Shown: one piece after another, positions 26,324 to 38,714 of the stretch | How positions within the stretch are numbered: the first letter of the stretch is position 1 | Layout: each line of letters starts with the position of its first letter | NCBI RefSeq assembly: GCF_937616625.2 | Contig: NC_065571.1 | Coordinates: 22,952,201-23,016,200, forward strand | DNA: 64,000 nt | DNA from: Mercurialis annua | Lineage: Eukaryota > Streptophyta > Magnoliopsida > Malpighiales > Euphorbiaceae | Direction of reading: 5' to 3' | Translations under genes and position numbers: made by a program | Notes under the pieces: generated by a model | The model's database searches: none | What the model was told of the DNA's origin: nothing | The model's input: only the letters and a program-made list of their open reading frames with translations

Positions 26324-29300
26324 GATTTGTTTCGTAACGTTTGTAAATGTTTGGCTTAAATCGTTAAAAAGGTGAAACGTTTGACTTAGATCGCTAAAAA
26401 TATGAAATGTTTGGTTTTGTTTTATAACGTTTGTAAACGTCTGGATTTATTTCATAACGTTTGATTCGTAACGTTTTCAACGTTTTGTTTTGTTTCATAA
26501 CATTTGTAAACATTCGGTTTAAATCGCTAAAAAGGTCAAACGTTTGGTATTGTTTCGTAACGTTTGTAAACGTTTGGCTTAAATCGCTAAAAAGTTGAAA
26601 TATTTGGTTTTGTTTCGTAATGTTTGTAAACGTTTGGATTTGCTTTGTAACGTTTGTTTCGTAACATTTTAAACGATTGATTTTCTTTTGTAATGTTTGT
26701 AAACGTTTGGCTTAAATCGCTTAAATGGTGAAACATTCGGTTTCGTTACGTAACGTTTGTAAACGTTTGGCTTCAATCGCTTAAAAGGTGAAACGTTCGG
26801 GTTTTTTTTCGTAACGTTGGTAAACGTTTGGCTTAAATTGCTAAAAAGGTGAAACGCTTGGATTTGTTTCGTAACGTTTGTAAACGTTTGGCTTAAATTG
26901 CTAAAAAGGTGAAACATTTTCATTTGTTTCATAACCTTTGTAAACGTTTGGCATAAATCGCTAAAAAGGCGAAACCCTTGGATTTTTTTCGTAACGTTTG
27001 TAAACGTTTGGCTTAAATTGCTAAAAAGGTGAAACGCTTAAAAAGGTGAAAAATTTGGATTTGTTTCGTAGCGTTAGTAAACGTTTGGGTTACATTGTTA
27101 AAAAGGTGAAATGTTTGGATTTGTTTTGTAGCGTTTATAAACATTTGGCTTAAATCGCTAATAAGGTGAAACACTTATGCTTGTTTCGTAGCGTTTGTAA
27201 AAGTTTGAGTTCAATCGCTAACAAGGTGAAACATTTGGAGTTGTTTTGTAGAATTTGTAAACTTTTGGCCTAATCGCTAAAAATGTGAAACGTTTGGTTT
27301 TGTTCCGGAACATTAGAAAACGTTAAACTTAAATTGCTAAAAAGGTGAAACACTTGGATTTGTTTCGTAATGTTTGTAAACGTTTAGCTTAAATCGCTAA
27401 AAAGGTGAAACGCTTGGATTTGTTTCGTAACGTTTGTTAACGTTTGGCTTAAATTGCTAAAATGGTGAAACATTTGGATTTGTTTCATAACCTTTGTAAA
27501 CGTTGGCTTTAATTGCTAAAAAGGGGAAACGTTTGGATTTGTTCAATAACGTTTTGCTTCAATCGCTAAAAAGGAGAAACGTTTGGATTTGTTTCGTAAT
27601 CTTTGTAAACGTTTGGCATAAATCGCTAAAAAGGGGAAACGTTTGGATTTGTTTCGTAACGTTTGTAAACGTTTGGCATAAATCGTTAAAAAGGTGAAAT
27701 GTTTGGATTTGTTTCGTAAAGTTTTAAACGTTTCTCTTAATCGCTAAAATGGGAAAACATTTGGTTTTATTTCGTAACCTTTGTAAACGTTCGGCTTAAA
27801 TCGCTACAAAGGTGAAACGGTTGGATTTCTATCGTCACGTTTTAAACATTTGGATTTGTTTCGAAACGTTTGGATTTGTTTCGTAACATTTGTAACGGTT
27901 TGGCTTAAATTGCTAAAAAGATAAAATGTTTGGTTTTGTTTCGTAACGTTTGTAAACTTCGGCTTAAATCGCTAAAAACGTGAAACGTTTGGATTTGTTT
28001 CGAAACGTTTGTAAACGTTTGGCTTAAATTGCTTAAAAGGTGAAACATTTGGTTTTGTTTTGTTATTTTTGTAAATGTTTGGCCTAATTCACTAAAAAGG
28101 TGAAACTTTTGGATTTGTTTCGTAACGTTTGTAATCGTTTGGGTTCAATCGCTAAAAAGGTAAAACGTTTGGCTTAAATAACTAAAAATTGAAACGTTTT
28201 GTTTTGTTCTGTAGCGTTAGTATACATTTGGCTTAAATCGCTAAAAAGGTGAAACGTTTGGATTTATTTCGTAACGTTTCTAAACGTTTGGCAAAAATCG
28301 CTAAAAGGGGAAACGTTTGGTTTTGATTCTTAATGTTTGTAAACGTTTGGTTTAAATTTTGTATAAAGGTGAACACTTGGATTTGTTGCGTAACGTTTGC
28401 AAACGTTTGGCTTTGTTCCGTAACGTTTGTAAACGTTTGGCTTTGTTCCGTAACGTTTGTAAACGTTTGGCTTAAATCGCTAAAAAGGAGAAACGTTTGA
28501 ATTTGCTTCGTAACATTTTAACTGTTTGGATTTGTTTTGAAACGTGTGGTATTTGTTTCGTAGCATCTGTAAATGTTTGGCTTAAATTGCTAAAAAGGTG
28601 AAACACTTGGATTTGTTTTGAAATGTTTGTAAACGTTTGGCCTAAATTGCTAAAAAGGTGAAACATTTGAATTTGTTTCATAACCTTTGTAAACGTTTGA
28701 CTTAAATCTCTAAAAAGGTGAAACATTTGGATTTTTTCGTAACGTTTGTAAAAGTTTTGCTTAAATAGCTAAAAAGATGAAATGTTTAGATTTGTTTCGT
28801 AGCGTTTATAAACAGTTTGTTTAAATTGCTAAAAAGGTGAAACGCTTGGACTTGTTTCGTATCGTTTGTAGACGTTTGGCTTAAATTGCTATAAAGGTGA
28901 AACACTTGGATATATTTTGTAATGTTTGTAAATATTTGGTTTAAATTGCTCAAAAGGTGAAACGCTTCTTTGTTTCATAACGTTTGTTAACGTTTGGATC
29001 GCCAAAAATGTGAAACGTTTGGATTTGTTTCGTAATGTTTTAAGCGTTTGGTTTTGTTTCGTAGTGTTTGTAAACGTTTGGCTTAAATCGCTAAATAGGT
29101 GAAACGTTTGGATTTGTTTCGTAATGTTTGTACACGTTTGGCTTAAATCACTAAAAAGGTGAAACGTTTAGGTTTGTTTTGTAACGTTTGTAAATATTTA
29201 GCTTAAATCACTACAATAGTAAAACGTTTGGATTTTTCTCGTATTGTTTGTAAATGTTTGGCTTAAATCGCTAAAAAGGGGAAACGTTTGGATTTATTTT

Positions 29301-31324
29301 GTAAAGTTTGTAAGCGTTTGGCTTAAATCGCTAAAAAGGGGAAACCTTTGGATTTGTTTCCTAACTTTGTAAATGTTTGTCTTAAATTCCTAAAATTGGT
29401 AAATGCTTGGATTTGTTCCGTAATGTTTGTAAACGTTTGGCTTAAATTGCTAAAAAGGTGAAACGCTTCGATTTGTTTCGTACCGCTGGTAAACGTTTCG
29501 CTTAAATTGCTAAAAAGGTGAAAAATTTGGATTTGTTTCGTAACCTTTGTAAACGTTTAGCTTAAATTGGTAAAAATGTGAAATGTTTGGATTTGTTTCT
29601 TACGTTTGTAAACGTTTGGCTTAAATAGCTAAAATGGTGAAATGTTTGGATTTATTTCGTAACTTTTGTAAACAGTTAGCTTAAATTGCTAAAAAGGTGA
29701 AACGCTCTGATTTGTTTTGAAACGTTTGTAAACGTTTGGCTTAAATAGCTAAAAAGGTGAAATGTTTGGATTTGTTTCGTATCTTTTGTAAACGGTTGGC
29801 TTATATGGCTTAAATCGCTAAAAAGGTAAAACGTGTGGATTTGTTTCGTAAGGTTTGTAAACGTTTGGCTTAAATCGCTAAAAAGGTTCAACGTTTGGAT
29901 TTGTTTCGTAATGTTTCTAAACGTTTGGCTTAAATTGCTAAAAAGGTGAAATGTTCGGTTTTGTTTCGTAATGTTTGTAAATGTTTGGCTTAAATCGGTA
30001 ACGTTTGTAAACGTTTGGCTGAAATCGCTAAAAATTTTAAACATTTGGATTTGGTACGCAACATTTGTAAACGTAGGGTTTAAATGGCAAAAAACTGAAA
30101 CATTTGGTTTCGTTTGGTAACGTTTGTAAACATTTGGCTTAAATAACTAAAAAGGAGAGACGTTTGGTTTTGTTTCGTAAAGTTTGTAAACGTTTGGATT
30201 TGTTTCGTAACGTTTGTTTCGTAACGTTTTAAACGTTTGATTTTGTTTCGTAAGTTTGTTAACTTTTTGCTTAAATCGCTAAAAAGGTGAAATGTTTGGT
30301 TTTCTTTTGAAACGTTTGTAAACATTTGGCTTAAATTGATAAAAAGGTGAAACGTTTGGTTTTGTTTCGTAACGTTTGTAAACGTTTTGATTTGTTTCGT
30401 AACGTTTGTTTCGTAACATTTTAAACATTTGGTTTTGTTTCGTAACGGTTGTAAATTTTTAGCTTAAATCGCTAAAAGGGGAAACGTTTGGTTTTATAAC
30501 GTAACGTTTGTAAACGTTTGGCTTAAATCGATAAAAGGTGAAACATTTGGTTTTGTTTCATAATTTTTGTAGACGTTTGGCTTAAATCCCTAAAAAGGTG
30601 AAACGTTTGGATTTGTTTCGTAACGTCTGTAATCGTTTGGTTTAAATCGCTAAAAAGGTAAAACTTTTGGATTCGTTTCATAGCGTTTGTAAATGTTTGG
30701 CTTAAATAGCTAAAAATATGAAACATTTTGTTTTGTTCTATAACGTTAGTAAATGTTTGGGTTAAATTGCTAAAAAAGGTGAAACGCTTGGATTTGGCTC
30801 GTAACGTTTGTAAACGTTTGGCATAAATCGCCAAAAAGGTGAAACGTTTGTTTTTGTTTCTTAACGCTTGTAAACGTTTGGCTTAAATTGCTATAAAGGT
30901 GAAACGCTTGGATTTGTTTCGTAACTTTTATAAACGTTTGGCTTTGTTTCGTAACGTTTGGCTTTGTTTCGTAACGTTTGTAAATTTTTGGCTTAAATCG
31001 CTAAAAAGGAAAAACGTTTTAATTTCCTTCATAATGTTTTAAATGTTTGGATTTGTTTCGAAACGTTTGGATTTGTTTCGTAACGTTTGTAAACGATTGA
31101 CTTAAATTGCTATAAAGGTGAAACTCTTGGATTTGTTTCGAAACGTATGTAAATGTTTGGCTTAAATTGCGAGAAAGGTGAAACATTTGGATTTGTTTCA
31201 TAACCTTTGTAAACGTCTGGCTTAAATCGCTAAAAAGGTGAAACATTTGGATTTTTTTCGTAACGTTTGTAAACGTTTGGCTTAAATAGCTAAAAAGGTG
31301 AAGCATTGGGTTTTATTTTGTAAC
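26324..31324 (-). repeat. 60-bp satellite array, - orientation
   Basis: About 83 monomers, the longest unbroken block right of the copia element. Shortened monomers of the type TGTTTCGTAACRTTTTAAACG appear in pairs 192 bp apart at 26463/26655 and 30215/30407. The right end, GTAAC at 31320-31324, is the target duplication of the next element. Confidence 0.96.
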
Positions 31325-31492
31325 TGTGATATCACGTATTTTTCCGTTTGGTTTCGACGTTGTTCCGTCACCGTGTTGATTGTTTTTGGTGTTCGTTGGG
31401 CTCCGTGTGTTCCATGTTATACCTTGGGTTTGGTCCGTCGTTGCCGTTGGGCCTTATGCAAGTTTTTGCATTTTTATAGCTTTGTGCAGGGA

Positions 31493-31687
31493 GGCACGAT
31501 GGAAGGCACGATGGGTCCATCGCGCCTGCCATCGTGCCCTAGGCTTTTTCCATGCTGCTGAAGAAGGCACGATGGAAGGCGCGATGGGTCTATCGCGCCT
31601 CGCATCGTGCCCTAGGCATTTTTTCCATTTTGCTGAGGAAGGCACGACGGAAGGCACGATGGGTCCATCGCACCTCCCATCGTGCCC
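31493..31687 (+). promoter_or_regulatory. U3 array of GC-rich palindromic repeats
   Basis: Three units of about 70 bp, each with GGCACGAYGGAAGGC, GATGGGTCYATCGC and CATCGTGCCC. The start and end of each unit pair with one another, so each can fold as a hairpin. The array sits just upstream of the TATA box, where U3 enhancers lie. The same array is at 38881-39076 in the 3' LTR. Confidence 0.7.
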
Positions 31688-31710
31688 CTCTGTCAGATTT
31701 GATATTTTGA

Positions 31711-31720
31711 CTATAAATAG
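31711..31720 (+). promoter_or_regulatory. TATA box of the 5' LTR
   Basis: CTATAAATAG about 25 bp after the palindromic array and before a conserved CCCTAACTCGACC stretch. It is a canonical plant TATA box; transcription would start about 30 bp downstream and define R. Confidence 0.75.
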
Positions 31721-33993
31721 ACCCCTAACTCGACCTAACCTAATTTTTCACTTTTCTAAAACCCTAGAGCCGCCCTAGCATCTGAGATACTCTATTTTCC
31801 TTCATTCCCTTTGGTTTAATCATTCGGTAAGTGATTCTAATACTCCTTTCTTCGATTAATCAATTCCTTATCGCGTATATCGGCTCTTAACTTATTCGAA
31901 CCTTTTTCCAGCGTATTGTGGATATTGATTTACTGTTTCCTTTCGATTGTTACGCCGATCTCGATTCGTTACGGTATGTGTTGCAATCCTTTAAGTTTTT
32001 GCGTAGAGATTCGCGTGCTAATTCGATAGATTATGTTCTATTGTGTTGTACCTATGTTGTGGCTGATTTGATCTCTGGAACGCTTAGCCTAATCTGTAAT
32101 AGTGTGTTTACGATTGAATTATCATGCTATAACATTTAGATTTAAATGTTGATTATTGGGTTAAGGTGCTAGGTTGTTCGTATGATTATGGCGTGGTTAA
32201 TTCGCTGTTTTGGCAATGTAAAAGAGGGCTGGAAATTCTTATTAAAGGCTAATCTTATGTGTTTGAATCAATGTTACATCTTTTAGCATGCTTAGTAAAT
32301 CATAAGATGATTGGTTGGCTTGTAAATGCATGATTTCACCTCGTTTATGTGCCGAGTACATTTCAATGATATAGTTGCTGTCCATAATCGTATTGGGGCT
32401 GTTTTGTATCGTTCTTGACATGATGGCATTGCGTTGTTTGCGTTAGACTTATTCGTGTTGATTATGCCTTAGTAGACAAGTTTATGCCATGATTTGATTA
32501 TCGTTTCAAATCTGAGTTTAACGTTTAAATGGATGATTTAATCCTTTTTGGTTCATTTAAAAGAAGTTTAACATACTTATGTTGGTATGGTGTGATTTGC
32601 CGATTGTTGGCTAAATGATGGATTATGTTCTTGTTTTTAAAAGACTATACTTTTCATTCAAGTTATTCAGAATGTAAACTTGGGTTTTATTTTGGTTTAA
32701 CTTTGGGTTGGGATTGACTATGGTCGCCCAACAAGTGGGAAGAAGCTTGGAAGTTTTGATAACTCGGCTGACTCACTGGTATGGATTTAAACTTGGGTTA
32801 TTTAAAACTGTTTTCTGAATTATTCACATTGTCTTTTGAAATGGAAACATATATGGTTTGTATTCTATAACTTGGGTTCTGGTTTGGCTGCGCATGAAGC
32901 TTATGTGTTCGGTTATATGTTGGCTTGTTATTGTAAGTGCTAGTCCTACATGGTGTCTAGTACTTCCTAGAGTTAGGGTACATTTTTTATTATTATTTAT
33001 ACCTTGTCTAGACTCGTCGACCGTTCGTGCTTCGGAGACGAAACATGATTAGATTGCTTGCCAGGTTATCACGTGGATTAGCAAGCGGTGAGTTTATATC
33101 GCTATTTACCGCTTTATTAAGTAAATTGTATTTTTGCATATATATATATATATATTGTCTATACAGCTTTCGAACTGTTTTCAACATTATGGATCTGAAT
33201 TGGAACGGGCTACTCGATGGGCATCATCGAGACTGCGTGCGCACCAGTATATGATCATATGGTATTGAGGTAGGTTCGAGATACGTCTCGCCTTAGTGAG
33301 GGCGCCGGTGGAAGATACATCTCCTGGGACTCATGTGTTTATTTGAGTGACAGTTGGGGATCGGTTATGGAGATACGTCTCACCGACACGACAACTGGAT
33401 TTAGATATTTGTGGTTTAGGGTTTCAATACTTTTCCATAATGATAAATTGCTTTATAAATGGTTTAAGGTTTTTAAAGGTTTTCACTTAATAAATGTAAA
33501 TAGTTGTATGAACTCATCTCAGTATATCTGACCCCGTTGTTTTCCCAATTTTAGGGTTATGATTTGAGCGAGTCAACTGGTCTCCGATTCTTTATTTCCT
33601 CGGAGGTCTTACTTTATTTTATTAAAGTTATTGAAGTGATTTTACTCTTAGACCGCAGTAGTAATTAGAAGTCTTACTTGTTGTAGTACTTGTTATCAGA
33701 TTAACTCAATTGAATTATTTGTTGATTGGTATTATTATATTAACTTTGGTTATTTAATATCTATGCCATGTTAGAGACTCGGAGTTGACCGAGCATTTAT
33801 TATTTATATGTCGTACATATAAACTGCGATAATAGGTTGGAGTCTCGGTTACCCCCGAGCATGTGGTTTTATGCAGGTACAATGTTTTAAATGATTAATG
33901 TATGTTATCCGCAAGGCTTGCTACGGGTTTCGGTACAACCATACCCATACCCTAGCGTCGGTCGCGATTCATGAAAATGGGTCGTGACAAAGT

Positions 33994-34005
33994 TGGTATC
34001 AGAGC
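33994..34005 (+). promoter_or_regulatory. Primer binding site (tRNA-Met)
   Basis: TGGTATCAGAGC, four bases after the LTR end. It is followed at once by the palindrome TTGGTTTCAAACCAA (34007-34021), which is also next to the primer site in the minus-strand copies. Confidence 0.93.
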
Positions 34006-34087
34006 TTTGGTTTCAAACCAAGGCCTTATGCATGTTATGTGTTTATTAGTTTGGCATGATAAGTTATGTCGTGTCTTAGGAACTACT

Positions 34088-34147
34088 GCGGAATTAGGAT
34101 TCATGTCTTGTCTTTTGAAACGTCATCTTTTGTTTTCAAACTTTCAG
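34088..34147 (+). other. Conserved leader block after the primer site
   Basis: About 60 bp starting GCGGAATTAGGATTCA and including TTTTGAAACGTCATCTTTTG is nearly identical to the minus-strand blocks at 51125-51185 and 58410-58470. One frame encodes AELGFxSCLLKRHLLFS in all copies. It could be an RNA packaging or dimerisation signal, or a relic of the start of gag. Confidence 0.6.
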
Positions 34148-35978
34148 CCTACATCCTATAGGTGATGTGTGTCAGTCATTATTTAGTGTTGTTGCTATTA
34201 TTGATAATTAATTTCACTTGGATGTTATTTGCTGTGTTTTATCATGTTGAGGTTATTTTACTTGGGTGATTATAATTACTTTTGATTTCTTGGAAAATCT
34301 TAGGTTGGTAATTTTTTCTAAAACTCATACTCGGGTATGATTTTGTATGATTAATTTTGGCGCTTATACCTGATACAATTTTGAGTATATGGTATGGTTA
34401 CGGCTATTTTACATGATGTGTTGAATTGCTTTTGCCTTTTCAATAAAGTACATCTTGGCTTTGGCCTCGATTGTTCATTTTAAATGTGATCGTATGCTGG
34501 GCGTTAGCCTTGTTTTTTTTATTTAAAGAGATTTTGGGTTAAACTTTAAACCGTGTTTTGGTGGTCATACATTGTTTAACCACATGTTGTTTTAAAGATT
34601 TTCATTGAGAGTATTGTTTTATCCGATTTGTGTTTCGACACAGAATCATAAGAGAAGTTTGACTTTTAATTATTTAAAGGTTTGATTTTCGTTAAGTGGC
34701 CAGTAAAAAGAAATTTATGTGTTTTGAAATATAATGTTTGGTTTAGTGTTAACAAACGATGATTTCAAAAAGATATTTTTAAGAGATCAGCCATTGATTT
34801 GAGAATTTAACGTTGAAGTTATTTGACCATGTTGTAGTATGTCAACATTTTTATTTTTGGGATTTACGAAGTGGTTGTTTGAGATTAAAGATTTCTCACT
34901 TGAGTTTTTGAATTGCTGTTTAACAGTTGGATTATGTTGAGCTCCTAATTTTGGAAGTATGGAAATTTTATTTGAGTGCATTTTCTCGGACTTACAAATG
35001 TTTTGATTACGTTTTATAAACGGTTGTTTTAGGTTTGACTTGGGTCACCCAAATTTAGGAGTTGAGCTTGGTAGTTGTAATGACTCGGCTAACTCGATGG
35101 TTTCATGGATTGAGATACTTGGGTATTCTTTTCATAAGCAATTGATTTATAAGAAGATATTTTTACGGATATTGATTTTGTTTTAACCGTGGGGCTCAAC
35201 AAAATTTGAAAGTTTTGTGATTAACTTTAAATTTCAAAATGAATTTTGAAGCATACTCTTTAAAGATGAATTATTACAGGGGGATTTTGTTATAAAATTC
35301 AAACTTGTTGTAGCATGTTTTGATATTTGTCTTTAATAATGATTGAGATGTTTTTGCTGAATGACATGCTTACGTGGTTTATGATTTACAGATTTGGTAT
35401 CTTTTGGAAATAGTTTGCGTTGTATAACTCGCTTGTCTGTTGGACTAAGTTGATTTTTTGTGTTTTGTCTCTTCGTGCGGAGCAGCACGTGAGATGATTT
35501 AATCACGTGGCCATGGTTGGCTTACCTCGATGTATGGTCTTGACCTATGAGTAAGAACTTTGTTTAGACCCTATTTGCCTTGTTCGGTTTTGGGTTGCGC
35601 GGGGTTTCGCTGTTTGTTTCGTGGATCGAAACCTTTGGGTTTGGATATCGAGAAAGACGAGGGGAGTATTCCCCTGGAATGGTTGATGGTTTCTGATTAT
35701 CCTAAAAAGGATATTGGAAATTCTGGCCGAAAACATAGAGCGGTGTATTAATACATTGATGTTTTCATCAAGTTAATGATGCGATGCGGGAGCTGGCGGT
35801 AGGTTTTGTAGGAACGTATGTGATGTGCTATTTTCATTGAGTATACGTTTCAGTTGGGTTGAAGTTAGTTGGATACTTCTTTATATGTAGAGTTTTTAAC
35901 AAAGATATCAGGTTGAGTCGTTATAATCGAATGTTGTTAGATTTCAAGCATGGAGTTTGAGAAATATTTTGAGGTTAT

Positions 35979-36290
35979 CGAGTGCACATCTCACAGAGTG
36001 TAACGTCTAGCAAATATTAATGAGAAATTGATTTTAAAGGTTGATTTTTTAAAAAATATTTGAAATATTTTCAACATGTAATTGTGCCCAGACATATCAT
36101 GAACATGCATTTTGAATGTCACGAATAGGATTTCATTGAGCATTAAGTATGTTCACTAAATAAAAGATTAAAAAAAATTGAGACATGTATAATGGTACAT
36201 TCATCACGTGCATAGAAATGATCAGGGTTGGATGCAACTCTTTGGGGATGAGAGATGTCATCACCCTGGCGCACAATTATGTAAAATGGA
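35979..36290 (+). other. Conserved non-coding block of the internal region
   Basis: Includes GAGTGCACATCTCACAGAG, then AATTGTGCCCAGACATATCA, then GGTTGGATGCAACTCTTTGG with GATGAGAGATGTCATCACCC. The same pieces in the same order occur at 19063-19372 (+), 48832-49156 (-) and 56118-56440 (-). Flanking DNA has diverged far more, which suggests constraint on the RNA. Confidence 0.65.
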
Positions 36291-38117
36291 TTTTATTGAT
36301 TAAGTATTTTGAGAATGATGTTTTGAAACGAGCTCGCGAGTCACATTGTGATAAACTTATTTATAAAGTTGTTGGATTTTAAATGATTTTGAAACTGTTA
36401 CCGAAAGATAGCTAGACAAATTCTCTGTGATGATGATGATGCATTTTGGATGATTGTGTTGTAATGGATTAGTTTGTTTTCTCAGAATCTTGTGTTTCAT
36501 AGAAAATAAATATGGTTTTGAGGTTTGCACTCGAGATATAGTTGTACCAATTGCAGTGAGTGGTTAGATTCAGATTAGAAAATTTTCGTGATTGTTTTCG
36601 ATTTGTGATTTAAGGATTTGTGGATTAAGGATATTGGTTATGCTCCATGTGTGTTTATACACTGCGTTTTTTTTTAAAAAGAGATGTTATCTTTCAGATT
36701 AGATTTTTTCAATTACTTTGGGTAAATGGATATAAAAGTATTTTCATAAACAAAGAGATTTGCGTTGTTAAATTTTATCCTTTTGAGGAAAGGAATAAAT
36801 TTTGTCAAGATTAATTCAAAAGGAATAATAAAATTTTCGGTTGAACGATTCTTCAAATTGTGTTTTTGTTTGAGAAAATTTAGAAGCGACTTAAAATTTT
36901 GTGATGTTTTGGAACATTAATGTGTATTTTCAATACGAAAGATGTTTCCACAGTTGGTGTATATTCAAAAAAAGATATAAATTGATTTTAGCAAGTTTGG
37001 TTTAAATAGAACATAATTTTTGCCAAATGAACTGTTTTATAAACGTAATGAAAAGTAAGGGAAAATTTCAGATTCAAAATGTGAATATTTTGAAAATTTT
37101 CAAGGGTTTACAAAACTGATTGTTTTTTTGACAGTAAAGCATTTTGATTTTTGAAAATAAAAAGGAGGTGTAAGACATATAGTCTTTTAAAGAAAAGTGA
37201 AATTTTTGAATATAAAATATTTGAGCGTAACTAACAATCCGGTCGGGATGAATTGATCGTAGTGACCTCTCGTTGTATACGAGGTTATAGTCATTTGATT
37301 TAATAATTTGGTTTAGGATATATGAGCTAGCTGGTCCAAAAATCGATGATCGTGATTGGTGAATTTCGATAACAAAGTTGGTTGGTCGATGCTGTTGATT
37401 GAGGGTTTAACTGTTAAAATTTTGGATATCATTTTGTTCGGATATTGAACCTTTTGTGTGTGGAATAAAGTTAAGTATGTGAAACTTAGTTAGAATTAAG
37501 TTGATGGTTAGTTACCTTAGGTTATTACAGGCTGTTTATTTTTGAATGATTGGAGGAATAATTATGATTGACATGGTTTGTTACTAATCTGGAGATTTTG
37601 TTATCATGTGATAAGTTCACGTATTCTTTTGAATGACGATATGAGTTTTTGTGTTTTATGATTCGCGAGATTGATGGTATTATCAAATTTGGTGTTAATT
37701 GTTGTACCGAGTGATCCAAGTAGTGTTTGTTTTTGGCCGAAATATTATTTGGTTGTTATTGAGTATTGTTATCGATTATTTTGGTGTCGAACTCGTTATA
37801 AGTGGACAGGTGAGTAAGTGTTGTGGAACGCAATATTTTCCTGTTTGATACGATAGAGTTTGGAATGGTAAGAACTATAGTTTGAGGTTAAGGCTTGTTC
37901 TTGCGCTTTGATAATGTGGATTTGGTAATCGTTAAGATTGAGCTGATATTGAAAGCCATCTTGGTAAAGAGTAATTGTAATTCTCAGTTGGATAATTTTT
38001 GTCTGTTCACTTTTGTGTTAATCGAGTAATCGTTAGAGCACCGGGTTGTTAGACTTAATTTTTTGTACATATGTATGTTGTGACCGTTTAAACTGCGAAT
38101 CAGTTTCATATTTAAAA

Positions 38118-38175
38118 TTCGAGGTCGAATTTTTCATAGGTAGGGGAGAATGAAATACCCCGTATGTTTTCGGTG
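38118..38175 (+). other. Shadow polypurine tract and LTR head
   Basis: TTCGAGGTCGAATTTTTCAT, then GGGGAGAATGAAATACCCCG, resembles the true 3' end of the internal region (TTCGAGGACGAATTTTATAT, then TTGGGGAGATTGTGATATCC at 38684-38724) but lies 565 bp upstream. The truncated element at 18-24 kb has the same arrangement at 20727-20775. Confidence 0.65.
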
Positions 38176-38702
38176 TGTTTCGTCTTGTGTTGACCTTCTC
38201 TGGATGAAAATTTTGTTAGAGTTATCATTGAAGAGATTCAAGGTTTTGTTCTTGATTATCCTTTGAATTTCAGTCGAGTTTCATGTGGGAGAGTTTGTAT
38301 TCCTTCATTTGGTTTCACCTAGAAATGGAATTATCGTTTTATGTTAAGTGGAAGTTAGTGTTAATACTTTTTGTGATCATTTGAGATTGTTCGGTTTATG
38401 AAAGTGGTGGTTTAGAGTTATTGTTCGAGGAACAACCTATTAAGTTTTTGCTTACGCAAGTACTTAGGTCGTTAAGCATGGAAATTCCTATGACTACAGT
38501 TTGGATTGGACTCGGTTGAGTAATCTTCTTAAAAGACAGAGTTATTATGCAGAATTGTTATTATTGTTGTCATTGATTACCTTGGGTATCTTTTTATGCG
38601 TTTTACATTGGTTATGTGCGTTTAGTTCAGTTTGATATGTAGTTTTATGTTATGTTATTCGTCGGTCGTTTTTGTTTTAAATTCGAGGACGAATTTTATA
38701 TA

Positions 38703-38714
38703 AGTTGGGGAGAT
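38703..38714 (+). promoter_or_regulatory. Polypurine tract
   Basis: AGTTGGGGAGAT immediately before the 3' LTR; primer for plus-strand DNA synthesis. Confidence 0.85.

Larger units (their letters stand above)
31325..33989 (+). repeat. 5' LTR of the complete LARD-like element
   Basis: Runs from TGTGATATCACGTATTT to GGGTCGTGACA, 2,665 bp. It contains a GC-rich palindromic array (31493-31687), a TATA box (31711), and further on landmark sequences shared by all family members (TGCTTCGGAG, GCAAGCGGTGAG, CATACCCATACCCTAGCG). A short (AT)9 tract lies at 33138-33155. Confidence 0.92.
33990..38714 (+). mobile_element. Non-coding internal region of the LARD-like element
   Basis: 4,725 bp with no frame over 70 codons that resembles a retroelement protein. 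Conserved islands shared with the other family members are at 34088-34147 (leader), 35465-35515 (GTGCGGAGCAGCACGTGAG), 35739-35753 (GTGTATTAATACA), 35979-36009 and 36216-36290. Between them the sequence is AT-rich and diverged. Confidence 0.85.

Noticed and set aside
31298..31778. Frames of up to 132 codons over the U3 palindromic array
   Set aside because: Repeat-driven and GC-rich, upstream of the LTR TATA box, and starting in satellite DNA.
17989..34005. tRNA-Met genes at the TGGTATCAGAGC motifs
   Set aside because: Only the 12-base primer-site complement is present next to LTR ends; there is no cloverleaf sequence.
33990..38714. Intact gag-pol in the complete element
   Set aside because: No frame over about 70 codons and no zinc knuckle, protease, polymerase or integrase motif found on either strand.
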